The notes: generated by a model not told the origin, from the sequence alone. 64,000 nucleotides of DNA from Ligilactobacillus faecis (GCF_029889745.1 NZ_CP123639.1:1214501-1278500), one strand, 5' to 3'. Counted from the stretch's first letter, positions 48,143-58,244 are shown. A program made the numbers and translations.

Positions 48143-48840
48143 AAGAACAAATAATAATTACAATTAGAGAGACTGTGACGTAAGTCTCTAAAAAACGGTC
48201 TCCTTGATGAGGCTGCGTTTATTGATAATATTAAAATCCTTGTTAATGCAATAAATTCTCGTTTGTTTGGAAGAAAAATACTATTATGTTTTGAGCCACA
48301 ATCGGGTGTGACATGCCTAATGTGATCGAGGTGACGAGTTACGATTTAGACTTAGGCGATAGGCAAAATTAAATATCTGCCGTATCGCCTAGACCTAAAG
48401 AACTGGTAGATATGGTTTATGAATGAATTGGGGGATAAAGCTGCCAATAATATTTCCTTGCTGGATAGCCATGGGATGATGATCACTACTGATGACTTGC
48501 ATCATGCACCTGCATCTTGGAAACGGTTGAATTGAGGGCTGAGATCGTATATAAAGAAGCTGTTTTTCAGGGATTGGGATTGTTGCAGAGATGTCGGTCT
48601 AAAGGAGTGGTTGTGGAATGGGAAAACTTGTGCTGGCTTCGGATAAAGTGGGGCAGTTTTTTAATCCCCAAACAAAATACTAGAGTAAGACCAATCATAA
48701 GGAATTCTCATGTTAAAAGATTGTGGATTTTGTTCTTAGTTTGTTTTGACAGTAATTATTCGGAGTTTTCTAGCTTGAACAAGAATGACATTATATAATA
48801 GTAATAGATTTATGAGCAAGCTCAAAGGTGAGGGGAAATT
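48143..48840 (+). other. Interval with an IS1182 element-A-type remnant and unassigned debris
   Basis: 48168-48190 matches the left inverted repeat of IS1182 element A (GACTGTGACGTAAGTCT). 48205-48285 then aligns with the transposase segment FIDGTKILADANKYSFVWKKN, with internal deletion and frameshifts. 48286-48780 holds no intact gene. It contains a hairpin, TTAGGCGAT/ATCGCCTA (about 48349-48396), and short open stretches broken by stops. A 93-codon frame at 48517-48798 has no convincing start or composition. Confidence 0.65.
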
Positions 48841-50910
48841 ATGGAAGATAATAAAATTTTTTATGAAGTAAGTAGCTATTTGAGAGAATCTGATTCGTTT
48901 AAAAAAATTATTGAAAGAATCGAAGAAATACAATCTATACCTAAAGACAATATTTTTATAATAGATCGACCAATAATGGATTCGGGAAATTATGAATATT
49001 TATACGAATTAGGATTTTTAATACTTATAAAGAACTATAAGATTATGTTTGTGACTCTAGATAAAAATCCTAGTAATGATGGCTTTATTGAATATATAGA
49101 AGATTTTTTAGAAGATACAGGTGCATTAGCTAGAAAGTATTCTTACACACAATTAATTGGACGAACAAGAGACTGGAAAAAAAGGGGGGTCATAGATAGT
49201 TTTTCAATTAATGCTGATAATGTAAAGGAAGTAATAGAGGCAAATAAATTAGGGGATATTGAATCTAGAGTGTCAAATTTAATAATCTCATTATTAACGG
49301 GAAGTATCAATGATATATCAACCATCGATAGTAGTACTTTCGAGAGAAAGCAAACATTACTAGAATCTGTAAAAAATAGGATAACATTATTTGATACTAA
49401 TCAAACCAGATTTGTCTATCAAGAAAATGAAAATCAAAAAGTTATTAGGATACAAGGCCTTGCAGGTGCAGGTAAGACAGAACTATTGTTGCACAAATTA
49501 AAGAAGATATATACGGAGAATAAAGATAGTAGGATAGCTTTTTCATGTTTTAATAAGGTTTTAGCCGATAAATTAAGAGGGAGAGTTCCGGAATTTTTTG
49601 ACTATATGAAAGTTGACGAACAGATAAATTACAATAGGCTATTTATTGCCTCCAGTTGGGGATCGCGGAGTAATCCTAATAGTGGATTGTATACAAAGAT
49701 ATGTAGCCATTATAATTTACAATGGCAACCATTTTCACATATAAAATCAAAAAAAGAAATATGGGAAGATGCTATAGCCGAATTAGAAAAATTAGGGAAG
49801 ATAGAACCGCTTTTCGACTATATTTTATTAGATGAGAGTCAAGATTTTGAAGATGAATATATAAAATTATGTGAATTAGTAACAAGAAAGAAAGTATATG
49901 TTGCAGGTGATATTTTGCAAGATATTTTTTCTATTAATAAAGGGATGGAGAATGCGGGAACAGATTTTATATTAAATAAAGTGTATAGAACAGATCCAAG
50001 AACTGTACTTTTTTCGCATGTTTTAGGCTTTGGTTTATACGAAAAAAGAGCAGTACGCTGGTTAAGCGAAAATGAATGGCGAATGTCGGGTTATGATATT
50101 AGGAAGTTAAATGAAGGTAAATACCATTTAAGTAGGGAACCGTTCAATAGATTTGGGGAAGATATGGAGGTAAGTAATTATAAGGCAGTTATAGTGAAAC
50201 AAGTGGTTACAAACCAGATGGACTCCGTAATAGATACTATTGATAAGTTAAAAAATAAATATGAGGAAATCTTGCCGTCTGATATTGCTGTAATATATAC
50301 AGAATTTGATAGAAATGTAGGTGAACAAGCCCTTGATCTAAAGAAAACTATATTTAAGAAATTTTCTTGGAATTCGGTGATTGCACCGTATGAAAAGAGA
50401 ATAAATGAGGCTGATGAAGTTTTGATTACTAATATAAATAATGTAAAGGGGTTAGAATTTTCTTTCGTTATCATTGTCAATAATCGAAGAATTAAAGAAA
50501 TAGATGATGAAACCCTTGCAACAGACATACGATATAGAAATGCGCTATATATGGCATTAACCAGATCTTTTGTCACTTCTACGATTATTTTTTCTAAAGA
50601 TGATGTATCTAATACATATTTTGAGAAAATATGTAATTTAGCAGAGAAATTAAATAATGATGGGGCACAGCTAGAAATTTTAAAACCAGATAACATTATA
50701 AATGAAAAGGAATTATATAATTTAAGTGGTTTAAGAGTTAAGTCACAGTTGGATGTGATAGAAGAATGTTTTGATGAATTGGAAATTGCTAAAAACCTTA
50801 GGAACAAATATGCAGATATACTCCCTCAAAGTAAAAAAATTTCAAATGGAACTACTGATAAGGAGATTATTATGGGGGTAATAAAGAAACTTATTGAAGC
50901 AGGGGTATAG
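48841..50910 (+). CDS. SF1 (UvrD/Rep-like) helicase with a novel N-terminal domain
   Basis: 689 aa. Residues 1-195 form an N-terminal region with no recognised motif. The ATPase core follows: Walker A GLAGAGKTE (206-214), motif Ia AFSCFNKVLADKL, Walker B LLDESQDF (329-336), motif III AGDILQDIF, YRTDPR, motif V NNVKGLEFSFVII (533-545) and motif VI ALYMALTRS (568-576). The C-terminal 100 residues are charged. GGTGAGGGG precedes the ATG. It overlaps the next gene by one base. Coding density, low GC and the neighbouring Abi-like remnant and RM system suggest a defence role (inference). It is not a GajB match by context, because no OLD nuclease gene is present. Confidence 0.72.
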   Translation: MEDNKIFYEVSSYLRESDSFKKIIERIEEIQSIPKDNIFIIDRPIMDSGNYEYLYELGFLILIKNYKIMFVTLDKNPSNDGFIEYIEDFLEDTGALARKYSYTQLIGRTRDWKKRGVIDSFSINADNVKEVIEANKLGDIESRVSNLIISLLTGSINDISTIDSSTFERKQTLLESVKNRITLFDTNQTRFVYQENENQKVIRIQGLAGAGKTELLLHKLKKIYTENKDSRIAFSCFNKVLADKLRGRVPEFFDYMKVDEQINYNRLFIASSWGSRSNPNSGLYTKICSHYNLQWQPFSHIKSKKEIWEDAIAELEKLGKIEPLFDYILLDESQDFEDEYIKLCELVTRKKVYVAGDILQDIFSINKGMENAGTDFILNKVYRTDPRTVLFSHVLGFGLYEKRAVRWLSENEWRMSGYDIRKLNEGKYHLSREPFNRFGEDMEVSNYKAVIVKQVVTNQMDSVIDTIDKLKNKYEEILPSDIAVIYTEFDRNVGEQALDLKKTIFKKFSWNSVIAPYEKRINEADEVLITNINNVKGLEFSFVIIVNNRRIKEIDDETLATDIRYRNALYMALTRSFVTSTIIFSKDDVSNTYFEKICNLAEKLNNDGAQLEILKPDNIINEKELYNLSGLRVKSQLDVIEECFDELEIAKNLRNKYADILPQSKKISNGTTDKEIIMGVIKKLIEAGV

Positions 50911-51668
50911 TGGAGATGCGATTTTATATACATGAAAAACAAAGTAACTTTATTAGAAGTTCGATTGTTAAAAATACATGCAAGACAGATATAAAGAAAA
51001 AATTAGATAAAATAAATAACTTCCACTTAAAAACAAAAGATGAAATAATTCTTTTTGTGTTGCATATTTATATTGTTTTATTTGAAGGAAGTTACAGTGG
51101 AGATATAAAAGATTCAGGATATAGTTTTGAAATTCTAAAAAAGCAAGGTAGGATTATTGTTTTTCTAAAAGATAAATATTTTTCAGTGCATCTTCCATTT
51201 AATATAATATTTGATGAATTTGATAAAATAAGTGATGTGAAAACTAGAGAAGAAAAAATTAGTATAGACATACATGTATTGAGAATATTGAAAATTTTTT
51301 GGGGAAAATTAATAGTTGAGGAAAATTTAGGAAAGACAATACTCAACTATAGTGCAACTGTTGAAGATGTTCATGGGGAGTATGTCAGGGATACTAAGTG
51401 TAATTGTAACTTTGATGATGTAGAAAAAGCTTTATTTGAGTTATTAGAGTATGATAGTTCGTATATAAGATTTGATATAGATTATGAGCGTGAAAAATAC
51501 TATAATCATCCACCGTTTCATTTTGATACTGACTATAGGGATTATATTAGTTATAAGATTGGACTGGATAGGAAGATAGATGAAAAAAAATTTTTAGATT
51601 TGTTAGAAAAAGAAACGGATTGTCAATTTATATATATTGATAAAAAACCGCCTAAAAGGAATAACTGA
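50910..51668 (+). CDS. Unrecognised protein coupled to the SF1 helicase
   Basis: 252 aa if read from the GTG that overlaps the helicase stop by one base, or 250 aa from the ATG at 50916. Rich in Lys, Asp and Tyr, with no signal peptide or TM helix. Notable segments are IDIHVLRILKIFWGKLIVEENLGKT (amphipathic) and the C-terminal FHFDTDYRDYISYKIGLDRKIDEKKF. One Cys-x-Cys (CNCNFDD) is present. No catalytic signature was recognised. Tight coupling makes it a likely partner of the helicase. Confidence 0.6.
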   Translation: MEMRFYIHEKQSNFIRSSIVKNTCKTDIKKKLDKINNFHLKTKDEIILFVLHIYIVLFEGSYSGDIKDSGYSFEILKKQGRIIVFLKDKYFSVHLPFNIIFDEFDKISDVKTREEKISIDIHVLRILKIFWGKLIVEENLGKTILNYSATVEDVHGEYVRDTKCNCNFDDVEKALFELLEYDSSYIRFDIDYEREKYYNHPPFHFDTDYRDYISYKIGLDRKIDEKKFLDLLEKETDCQFIYIDKKPPKRNN

Positions 51669-51672
51669 AAGT

Positions 51673-52470
51673 ATGATGGATCTAAGATATGTTGTTTGGA
51701 AGGGTGCATTAACTATTAGAGTTAAAAAGGTACTGTTTTTTGGAAATAACAGTTCAATAGAAATTGGGGATTGAGGAGAGCAAATGTTAAAAAATTTTAA
51801 GTTGTTAAAAACGAAGAAAATCATTGCAATTTTGATCGGTGATGAAGCATTAGATAGAATTGAACATAAGTAAAGGTTTTAGAACATATGAGATAGATTT
51901 GAGACTTCCATATTTATCAGGTAGGAATATTTGTGATGTTACGACTAAATTTGGAAAATATATAGATTATGGTAGTAGAAGTAGATGGGAGTATATGTAT
52001 GAATTGATCATGGGATACAATCTAAAACTATATCGACCATAGTAGCCTATTTTTTCAGCAAGACTAACTTTACTGAACATGGAAAAGAGTATAATCAACT
52101 AAATAATAATAGAAGTCGTATGGAATATTACAATATAGCAACAAAGGAAGCTGTACTAAAAATCAATGAGCTACTGAGTCTTAGTGGGAGAGAGTTATTG
52201 TTATAAAATATGTAGATAGTGAAGTGGAGTTATCTATGGATAGTATTAAGGAAGTAGGACAGAATTATATAAAAAAACTTTCTGATAAAATAGATAAAAA
52301 CTTAGTATGATATTGTGTTGACTCAATATAGAACTCTACTAGAAGAAATATTTATATACGCTCTTGAAAAACGAGGAGTTGAAGCAAATACTCGCGGTAA
52401 TATACGAAGATTATATAGGTTGGTTAAACAAAATTATAATATGGATCAGCTAACTAAAGTCCCTTATTGA
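51673..52470 (+). pseudogene. Decayed abortive-infection (AbiJ/Abi_C-like) gene
   Basis: Fragments on the plus strand in shifting frames. A 33-codon ORF lies at 51673-51774. A good ribosome site (GAGGAGAG) precedes the ATG at 51784 (MLKNFKLLKTKKIIAILIGD...), soon stopped. Then comes FRTYEIDLRLPYLSGRNICDV...YGSRSRWEYMYELI (51874-52042), resembling AbiJ-type N-terminal domains. SVELSMDSIKEVGQNYIKKLSDKI-like and TQYRTLLEEIFIYALEKRGVEANTRGNIRRLYRLVKQNYNM follow (up to 52470), resembling the Abi_C domain. Several stops and frameshifts break it. Family recognition is by pattern only. Confidence 0.5.
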
Positions 52471-52719
52471 CCAATCGTTCAGAGGTGACCCTATTTTTTA
52501 GTGATAAATCAAAAACTGCGTAATGAATAATATTACACAGTAAAAAGTATAGAGTCGCCCGACAACTTGTGTCAAAGCTGTGGAAGTCTATATGAAAGAA
52601 GGAAAAGGCCAAGCGATCGAGTGGCTCAGAACAAAAGATCGAAAGAATATCGAAAAACTTGGACGTATCGTAGTTGCTTGTGGGACTATATGGGAATAGG
52701 AAAGAGTGAAAACCAGCCG
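52471..52719 (+). other. Short interval with an unassigned coding fragment
   Basis: Contains one open stretch (about 52572-52700) reading VYMKEGKGQAIEWLRTKDRKNIEKLGRIVVACG before a stop, with no start or recognisable family. It looks like the end of a lost gene carried with the IS debris. Confidence 0.4.
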
Positions 52720-53712
52720 AGAAACTGGATTTTTTGGTAGAAAAATACTATTCGCTATGATGATTTAAATCGTCAAAAAGCTCAAAAATTATTGAAAGAG
52801 ATCAAAGAATAGATCGGCAATATTGATTTTACTGATGATCTGACGGTCGATCATTTTGAGGAGATCTGTGCCCGATTAGAACAGCGGATTGAATATTTGA
52901 ATGAAAAAGTCGAAGAGACTAAGAATGTTTCTCCTAATCCTGCGAAGCAGGAACGATGTACTGCCAAGAAATACTTAAAACAAACACGAGAGCGAAATAG
53001 TTATTCTAAAACTGACAATGACGCCACTTTCATGCGTATGAAAGAAGATTCAATACAAAATGGTCAAAACAAACCTGGCTATAATCTCCAAGTCGCTGCT
53101 AATAATCAATTTACTTTGGATTATACACTTGCGTCTAATTCAACTGATATGCGTACTTTGATTCCATTTTTAGAAAAGATGGATGCTGATGTTGTCCAAG
53201 GTACGATAGTCGCTGATGCTGGTTATGGGTTTGAACCTAACTCCGAGTTTATCGAAGATAAATTAGGAGTGCTTGATTATCTTATTCCATATAATACGAT
53301 ATTAAAGGAAGAAATCAAACGTTGGAGATCAGATGAGCGCAAAATGATGAATTGGCATTATAACGCTGAAGATGATTACTATATAGATCCAAATGTATTG
53401 ACCAAAAAAGAAAACGTCAGAAAGATCTATATCAATCCACAATGGGAATGTTTCAAGTGGAAAGTAAAAACAAACTTTTCAAATATTGAAAAAAATAAGA
53501 TCTATCGTAGAAGAAAGTATGAAATCGAACCTATTTTCGGTAATTTGAAGGCTTATTGGGGTTTTACTCGATTTACCGTACGAAGTAAGAAAAAGGTAAA
53601 TCGTCAGATGGGAATAGCGTTAATAGCATTGAATATGTGGGAAATGTCCACTAGTAGTTCAAAAATATCACCAAATAATAAAAACAAAAAGAAGATCACT
53701 CGAATTTTTTGA
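52720..53712 (+). pseudogene. Decayed IS1182 element-A-type transposase
   Basis: Begins in the segment corresponding to YSFVWKKN (FW-stop-KNTIRYDDLNRQKAQKLL) and contains several stops. It then has a long open part (52897-53712) with YSKTDNDATFMRMKED, GTIVADAGYGFEPNS and EPIFGNLKAYWGFTRF, which parallel the intact transposase at 14665-16320. The 5' part and some internal residues are missing. The first 20 bases of similarity (52733-52752) repeat the last 20 of the left remnant at 48266-48285 with one mismatch. Confidence 0.85.
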
Positions 53713-53719
53713 AAAATTC

Positions 53720-55150
53720 GGGTATCCGTCAACTGATATGGATATTCCGATAAGCACTTCCTACAAGAAATTGTGGGAAGTGTTTTTTTACGCAAATATA
53801 CAATCAATTCGTAAAAATAAAAATTGTTGATTAGCAAAACCGTAACAACTTCGTTTTAAGAGTTTGATCTTTCGATTGATACCGCTAAGGGACCATTAGA
53901 GTATTTTGAAGTTACACTATTTATTAGATAGATACGATTTTTACGGAAAGTACGAATGGTCGTATCCATCTCTGTATTGGTGCGCTCATAACTATCAAGA
54001 ACCTCATTCAAAGTAGTAATGTCTTTATTCTTCAAAGCTAAGGTAATATCTTGGTAAGTCTGATAAACTATTTTGAATTCAGAAAATTTATTGATGATCA
54101 AGTCGATTGCATTCTGTTGAGTCATATATTCATTGATCCCCCTAAGATAGACAACATTTTTAGGGTCGATCTCATCAGATTTCTTATGGAATAAACGCCA
54201 CTGTGATTTGAGAATCTTGTATTCTCGACTACGCTTATTGAGTGACCTAGTGAGAGCGATTCGACAACTGTCTAAAGCACGTCCGGCTAGCTGAACGATA
54301 TGAAACCGATCAATAATAATCTTGGCATTCGGGAAAAGTTGGCGAATGAAGCGCTGGTATTGAGCGTTTAGATCAATGACGACCGATTCCACTTGATCAC
54401 GTTCAAACTTTGAGTAACGATTTTCAAAATAATTGATAATGGTAGAAGATAGTCTATCTGGGAGTTTAACAACTAACTTATGAGTTTGTGCATCACAACA
54501 GATAAAAGAAGTTGTATTTTTAATCGAACGAAATTCATCAAAACAAAGATTCTTGGGCAAAACAGGCACTCGATATTGAGGTTTGATTCGTTCTACAATA
54601 GTTCTTCGAACACTACTAGCAGAGCAATGACAGATGCGAGCGATAAGTTCACCGTTCAAACCTTCCCTAGCCAATAACATGATCTGATTTTTTAGTTTAC
54701 GAGAAAGAGTTTGATTAGGCTTAGTCAATCCAGAGGTCGCACCGAAAGTTGTGCGACAATTTTTACATTGATAGCGTTGTTTACGAAGGATCATTTCATA
54801 ACGTATACCGTTTAAACTTGGCAAACGTACGTGAGCTTTGGCAAAACCATTTTTATTAACAGTGGCAAAGCCACAATTTCGACAACGATTGATAGGATAA
54901 GATAGTACAGCTTTGATCAAAACTAATTTCTCTGTGCCATTATATAAATTATCGATAACATCAATAACTTTGAGATTAGGGTCTTTAATATTTAGAAGTT
55001 TTAGTATACAATCGTTATGGGACATTTAAATTCTCTCCTTTACGTGGTTTGTGGTGAATTCATTGTATAACGAGAGGGCATTAAATGTCCTTTTTTTTGC
55101 GCAAAAAAACTGGCATGGATGAAAAATTCCATACCAGAAAGTGTATACCC
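53720..55150 (-). mobile_element. ISL3-family element, about 1431 bp
   Basis: Terminal inverted repeats start GGGTATCC...CTGATATGGA (53720) and, from the other side, GGGTATAC...CTGGTATGGA (55150), with most positions agreeing over 25 bp. One frameshifted ISL3 transposase gene lies inside. No 8-bp target duplication was seen. Near the left end, inside the element, is the hairpin ACTTCCTACAA/TTGTGGGAAGT plus T-run (53754-53787) that resembles the guaB terminator. Confidence 0.75.
53788..55025 (-). pseudogene. ISL3-family transposase with a C-terminal frameshift
   Basis: 389 codons are open from 55025 to 53856. N-terminal zinc-finger CRNCGF...CKNCRTTFGA, HTH (GELIARICHCSASSVRR), DDE region with FDEFRSIKN, VVIDLNAQYQRFIRQLFPNAKIIIDRFHIVQL and the last motif KYSNGPL. 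After NGPL the frame reads AVSIERSNS and stops. A +1 shift restores the conserved GINRKIKLLKRSCYGFANQQFLFLR to a stop at 53788. One lost or gained base near 53892 explains it, so the catalytic end is probably disabled. Confidence 0.85.
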
Positions 55151-55291
55151 ATTTTCGCAGAGCTTCGTGTATCTTATTTTATTACGCAGTTTTTTTAATG
55201 TATCATTATCTGGATACATCAAAGAAGAGCCTTAGCGGTAGTTTTTCTTGTGTATCCTACCACGAAAATTCAATTAGAAAGTATAGTATCT

Positions 55292-55612
55292 ATTATGTTT
55301 TCTTCGAATTATACTGCAAATTCAATTGATCCGCATCTTAAGTTTGGTGGCGGTTCTATTAGAGGTATCAAATATCTTATTTTTCCTGCTGCTATTGATT
55401 TCTTACCCTAAGAATTAGCTAGTTTTAGATGCCATAATTGTGGAGATACTGCTTCATATCGTAAAGGTTTTATTCCTAAACATTTTATAAGAGTTTCTTC
55501 TGTCAATGCGACATATCAAACTGCTATTGCTGCTCACTCTAATAGATTATGCTGTCGTAACTGTAATTCTACTTGCCACGTAGGTTCTGTTTGTTCAGTA
55601 AAAATATTTTGA
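55292..55612 (+). pseudogene. N-terminal remnant of a second ISL3-type transposase
   Basis: Reads MFSSNYTANSIDPHLKFGGGSIRGIKYLIFPAAIDFLP, a stop, then FRCHNCGDTASYRKGFIPKH...TAIAAHSNRLCCRNCNSTCHVG. This is the N-terminal zinc-finger region of an ISL3-family transposase distinct from the one at 53788-55025. The rest of the gene is absent. The neighbouring 55151-55291 and 55613-55798 hold no recognisable gene. Confidence 0.7.
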
Positions 55613-55798
55613 TCAATTGAAAAAATTGGGGATTTATTATAGGATGATTACTAAGCTAAAAAATGAAGAAATTGAACTAGGATATTATTGCAAATCAAAT
55701 TAGTCGCAGTTAAGGAAAACTTGGAATTACTTTTATATTATCCAGTTGGAGAGGAATAGTGAACTAACGCTAAAGAATCGCATAATAGCAACAAATAA

Positions 55799-55843
55799 AC
55801 CAGCTAAATTTGTCTTTGATGGTCAATTTTAGCTAGTTTTTTT
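55799..55843 (+). terminator. Terminator-like hairpin upstream of the regulator remnant
   Basis: The stem ACCAGCTAAATT/AATTTTAGCTAGT with a loop of about 14 nt and seven T. Confidence 0.65.
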
Positions 55844-55932
55844 ATTTTATCGTTTAGAATTTTTCGGTGTATCATATTAACCTTTAAGGGTAGCTGATTT
55901 TACGCTAAAATATTAAACAAAGGAGGTCTAAA

Positions 55933-56202
55933 ATGGTAGAGTTTACTCTTGGATCTCTTGCTAATGATACTTTTAAAATCTTTAAAAGAAAATCAAGTTG
56001 AAGTGAAAGTAGAACACTATATACCACTATCTCAACAAGAGATAGCAATATTAACCACATGTCTAAATTAAAGACAAATCGACTGCTGCGTGAATTGATC
56101 GAAGGAGGTTATGTAAGTTCCTATCAAAATAAGCGTGGTAAATATGTTATTACTGAAAAAGGTCATAAGGTACTGAGACTTTTTCAAAGAAGAAATGTGT
56201 GA
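55933..56202 (+). pseudogene. Broken winged-helix-type regulator upstream of the type III RM genes
   Basis: AAAGGAGG and the ATG at 55933 start MVEFTLGSLANDTFKIFKRKSS, then a stop. A second frame from the ATG at 56059 reads MSKLKTNRLLRELIEGGYVSSYQNKRGKYVITEKGHKVLRLFQRR, the recognition helix and wing of a small winged-helix protein. At least one frameshift separates them. It ends 26 bp before mod and may once have controlled the RM operon. Confidence 0.5.
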
Positions 56203-56228
56203 TAATAATATTTTAATGGGAAAGGTAA

Positions 56229-58241
56229 ATGAATAAGATGAAAAAAGAATTAGAAAATCTCCTTACCCACCAAGAATTCTTGGTGGGTGGGAAACTCAAT
56301 AAGAACAGACTGGCAGAGCTGGCAAGAACTTACAACCCAACTTTACTTAATGTTTTGATGAGTGATGATAATATCTCACAGCATTTTTTCAGTAAGTTGG
56401 AAAATGATGTCTTAGTATTCAAAAAAGATACATTTCTCCAGTTTCTTAATAATAAAGAATTTCTTCCAGACAGTTTTACAGCTTATAAAACTAAAATTGG
56501 GTTAGCTACAGAGAGTCAGTATCTTTTAGAAAATAAGAATGTTGTTCTTAATTTTCCTTACAAAGACTGTGTATTGGAAGGTGGGCAGAATAAGGAAGAT
56601 GCAAAACGACAAGAAATTTTCTTTAATGAGACATTAGCACCAACAGAAATAAATCGACTATTAGATGACAAAGTCTTAACAAACTTCAAACGTTTTGATG
56701 AAAATGGGGAGCATAAGCTTGAAAATTTATCTGACACAGATAACCTCATTATCAAAGGAAATAATCTTATTGCTCTGCATAGTTTGAAAAAACGTTTTGC
56801 TAGTAAGGTTAAACTGATTTATATTGATCCACCTTATAATACAGGGAATGATAGCTTTAATTATAATGACAACTTTAATCATTCCACTTGGCTGACCTTT
56901 ATGAAGAATAGGCTAGAAGTAGCTAGAGAGTTGTTGAGTGCTGATGGAATGATTTTTGTTCAAACTGACGATACAGAGCATGCTTATTTAAGAGTTTTAA
57001 TGGATGAAATATTTGAAAAAAAATATCTCAATACAGTTGTTATAAAATCAAAAGCTTCATCAGGTGCAAGTGGTGGTGGTGAAGATAAAAGGTTGAAGAA
57101 AAATACAGAGTTTATTTTGGTTTATGCAAACAATGAAGCTCAGATTAAAATTCAACAAAAGCCGTTCCCGTTAGTTGATTATATTACTGAAAGAAAAGAG
57201 TCTGGAAGAACTTTTGCATATACCAATGTGCTTGTGAATTCTGGAGAGTTGGTAAAAATTGGAGAAACTGTAGATGGTCGAGGAGATGTTATTGAACTTT
57301 TTAATGTCAGAGGCTATGAAACTAAATCTGTCAAGAAGATAATGAAAGAAGAAAATATTTCTGAAGAAGAAGTTTATAAAAAATACTTGGATAGAATCTA
57401 TACTACAGAAAATGCTCAAACTTCTATAAGGGATAGGGTAAGGGATGCAGTTGATGACAATGGTTATACAATCGCTAGGTATAGACCAGTATCTGGCAAG
57501 AATAGAGGGAAATTAATTGATGTTGGGTTTATTGGAACGACAAAACGATTAGTGAGCTTTTTGAAAGAAACAACATTTATCGATGAAGGAGTTGTTTATA
57601 AAACAGAAAAAGCTGGCACACTTTGGGAAGATATTTCTTGGAGTAGTATAAAAAATGAAGGTGGAGTTACGCTTGATAATGGAAAGAAACCTGAAAAATT
57701 ACTTCAGAGAATCATTGCAAGTGCAACAGAAGAAAATGATATTGTATTAGACTTCTTTGGTGGTTCGGGTTCTACGGCAGCTACTGCTCACAAAATGGGA
57801 CGACAGTATATCTCTATTGAACAAATGGATTATATTGAAGACAAAATTGTTGAACGTTTGAATAATGTTATTAAAGGTGATGCTACCGGTATCTCTAAAG
57901 ATGTCGAATGGAAAGGTGGAGGTTCATTTGTCTATGCCGAACTAAAAAACGATGCACAGGATTTTAAAAATACCATCATAAACGTCACTACTACCGAAGA
58001 ATTACTTGAACTATTTGAATTGGCTAAAGAATCTTCATTTTTGTCTTATCGTGTTGATCCTAAAAAGCTAAAAAAAGACGAGTTTGAAACCCTTTCTTTG
58101 GCTGAACAAAAACAAGTCTTGTCTGATATTATTGACAATAACAACCTTTATGTTAATTATTCTGATATTGACGATGGAGATTACCATATCTCAGAATACG
58201 ATAAACGTTTAAATCATCAGTTTTATCAAGGAGGTCAATAA
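56229..58241 (+). CDS. Type III restriction-modification methyltransferase (Mod)
   Basis: Adenine-N6 DNA methyltransferase and specificity subunit of a type III RM system, 670 aa. Beta-class motif order: catalytic DPPYNTG at 200-206, target recognition region about 260-480, then the SAM-binding motif VLDFFGGSGSTAATAHKMGRQYISIEQ (about 507-533). The frame is intact. A 24-bp perfect palindrome (56265-56288) lies within codons 13-20. The upstream AAAGG is six bases before the first ATG, and a second ATG follows at 56238. Three bases separate mod from res. Confidence 0.94.
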   Translation: MNKMKKELENLLTHQEFLVGGKLNKNRLAELARTYNPTLLNVLMSDDNISQHFFSKLENDVLVFKKDTFLQFLNNKEFLPDSFTAYKTKIGLATESQYLLENKNVVLNFPYKDCVLEGGQNKEDAKRQEIFFNETLAPTEINRLLDDKVLTNFKRFDENGEHKLENLSDTDNLIIKGNNLIALHSLKKRFASKVKLIYIDPPYNTGNDSFNYNDNFNHSTWLTFMKNRLEVARELLSADGMIFVQTDDTEHAYLRVLMDEIFEKKYLNTVVIKSKASSGASGGGEDKRLKKNTEFILVYANNEAQIKIQQKPFPLVDYITERKESGRTFAYTNVLVNSGELVKIGETVDGRGDVIELFNVRGYETKSVKKIMKEENISEEEVYKKYLDRIYTTENAQTSIRDRVRDAVDDNGYTIARYRPVSGKNRGKLIDVGFIGTTKRLVSFLKETTFIDEGVVYKTEKAGTLWEDISWSSIKNEGGVTLDNGKKPEKLLQRIIASATEENDIVLDFFGGSGSTAATAHKMGRQYISIEQMDYIEDKIVERLNNVIKGDATGISKDVEWKGGGSFVYAELKNDAQDFKNTIINVTTTEELLELFELAKESSFLSYRVDPKKLKKDEFETLSLAEQKQVLSDIIDNNNLYVNYSDIDDGDYHISEYDKRLNHQFYQGGQ

Positions 58242-58244
58242 AAT

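Noticed and set aside
48517-48798. 93-codon open frame after the IS1182 remnant
   Set aside because: No ribosome site, coding composition or recognisable motif; it lies in decayed debris.
48841-51668. Gabija (GajA/GajB) system
   Set aside because: GajB-like helicase motifs are present, but there is no OLD-family nuclease gene; the partner is shorter and lacks Walker and TOPRIM motifs.
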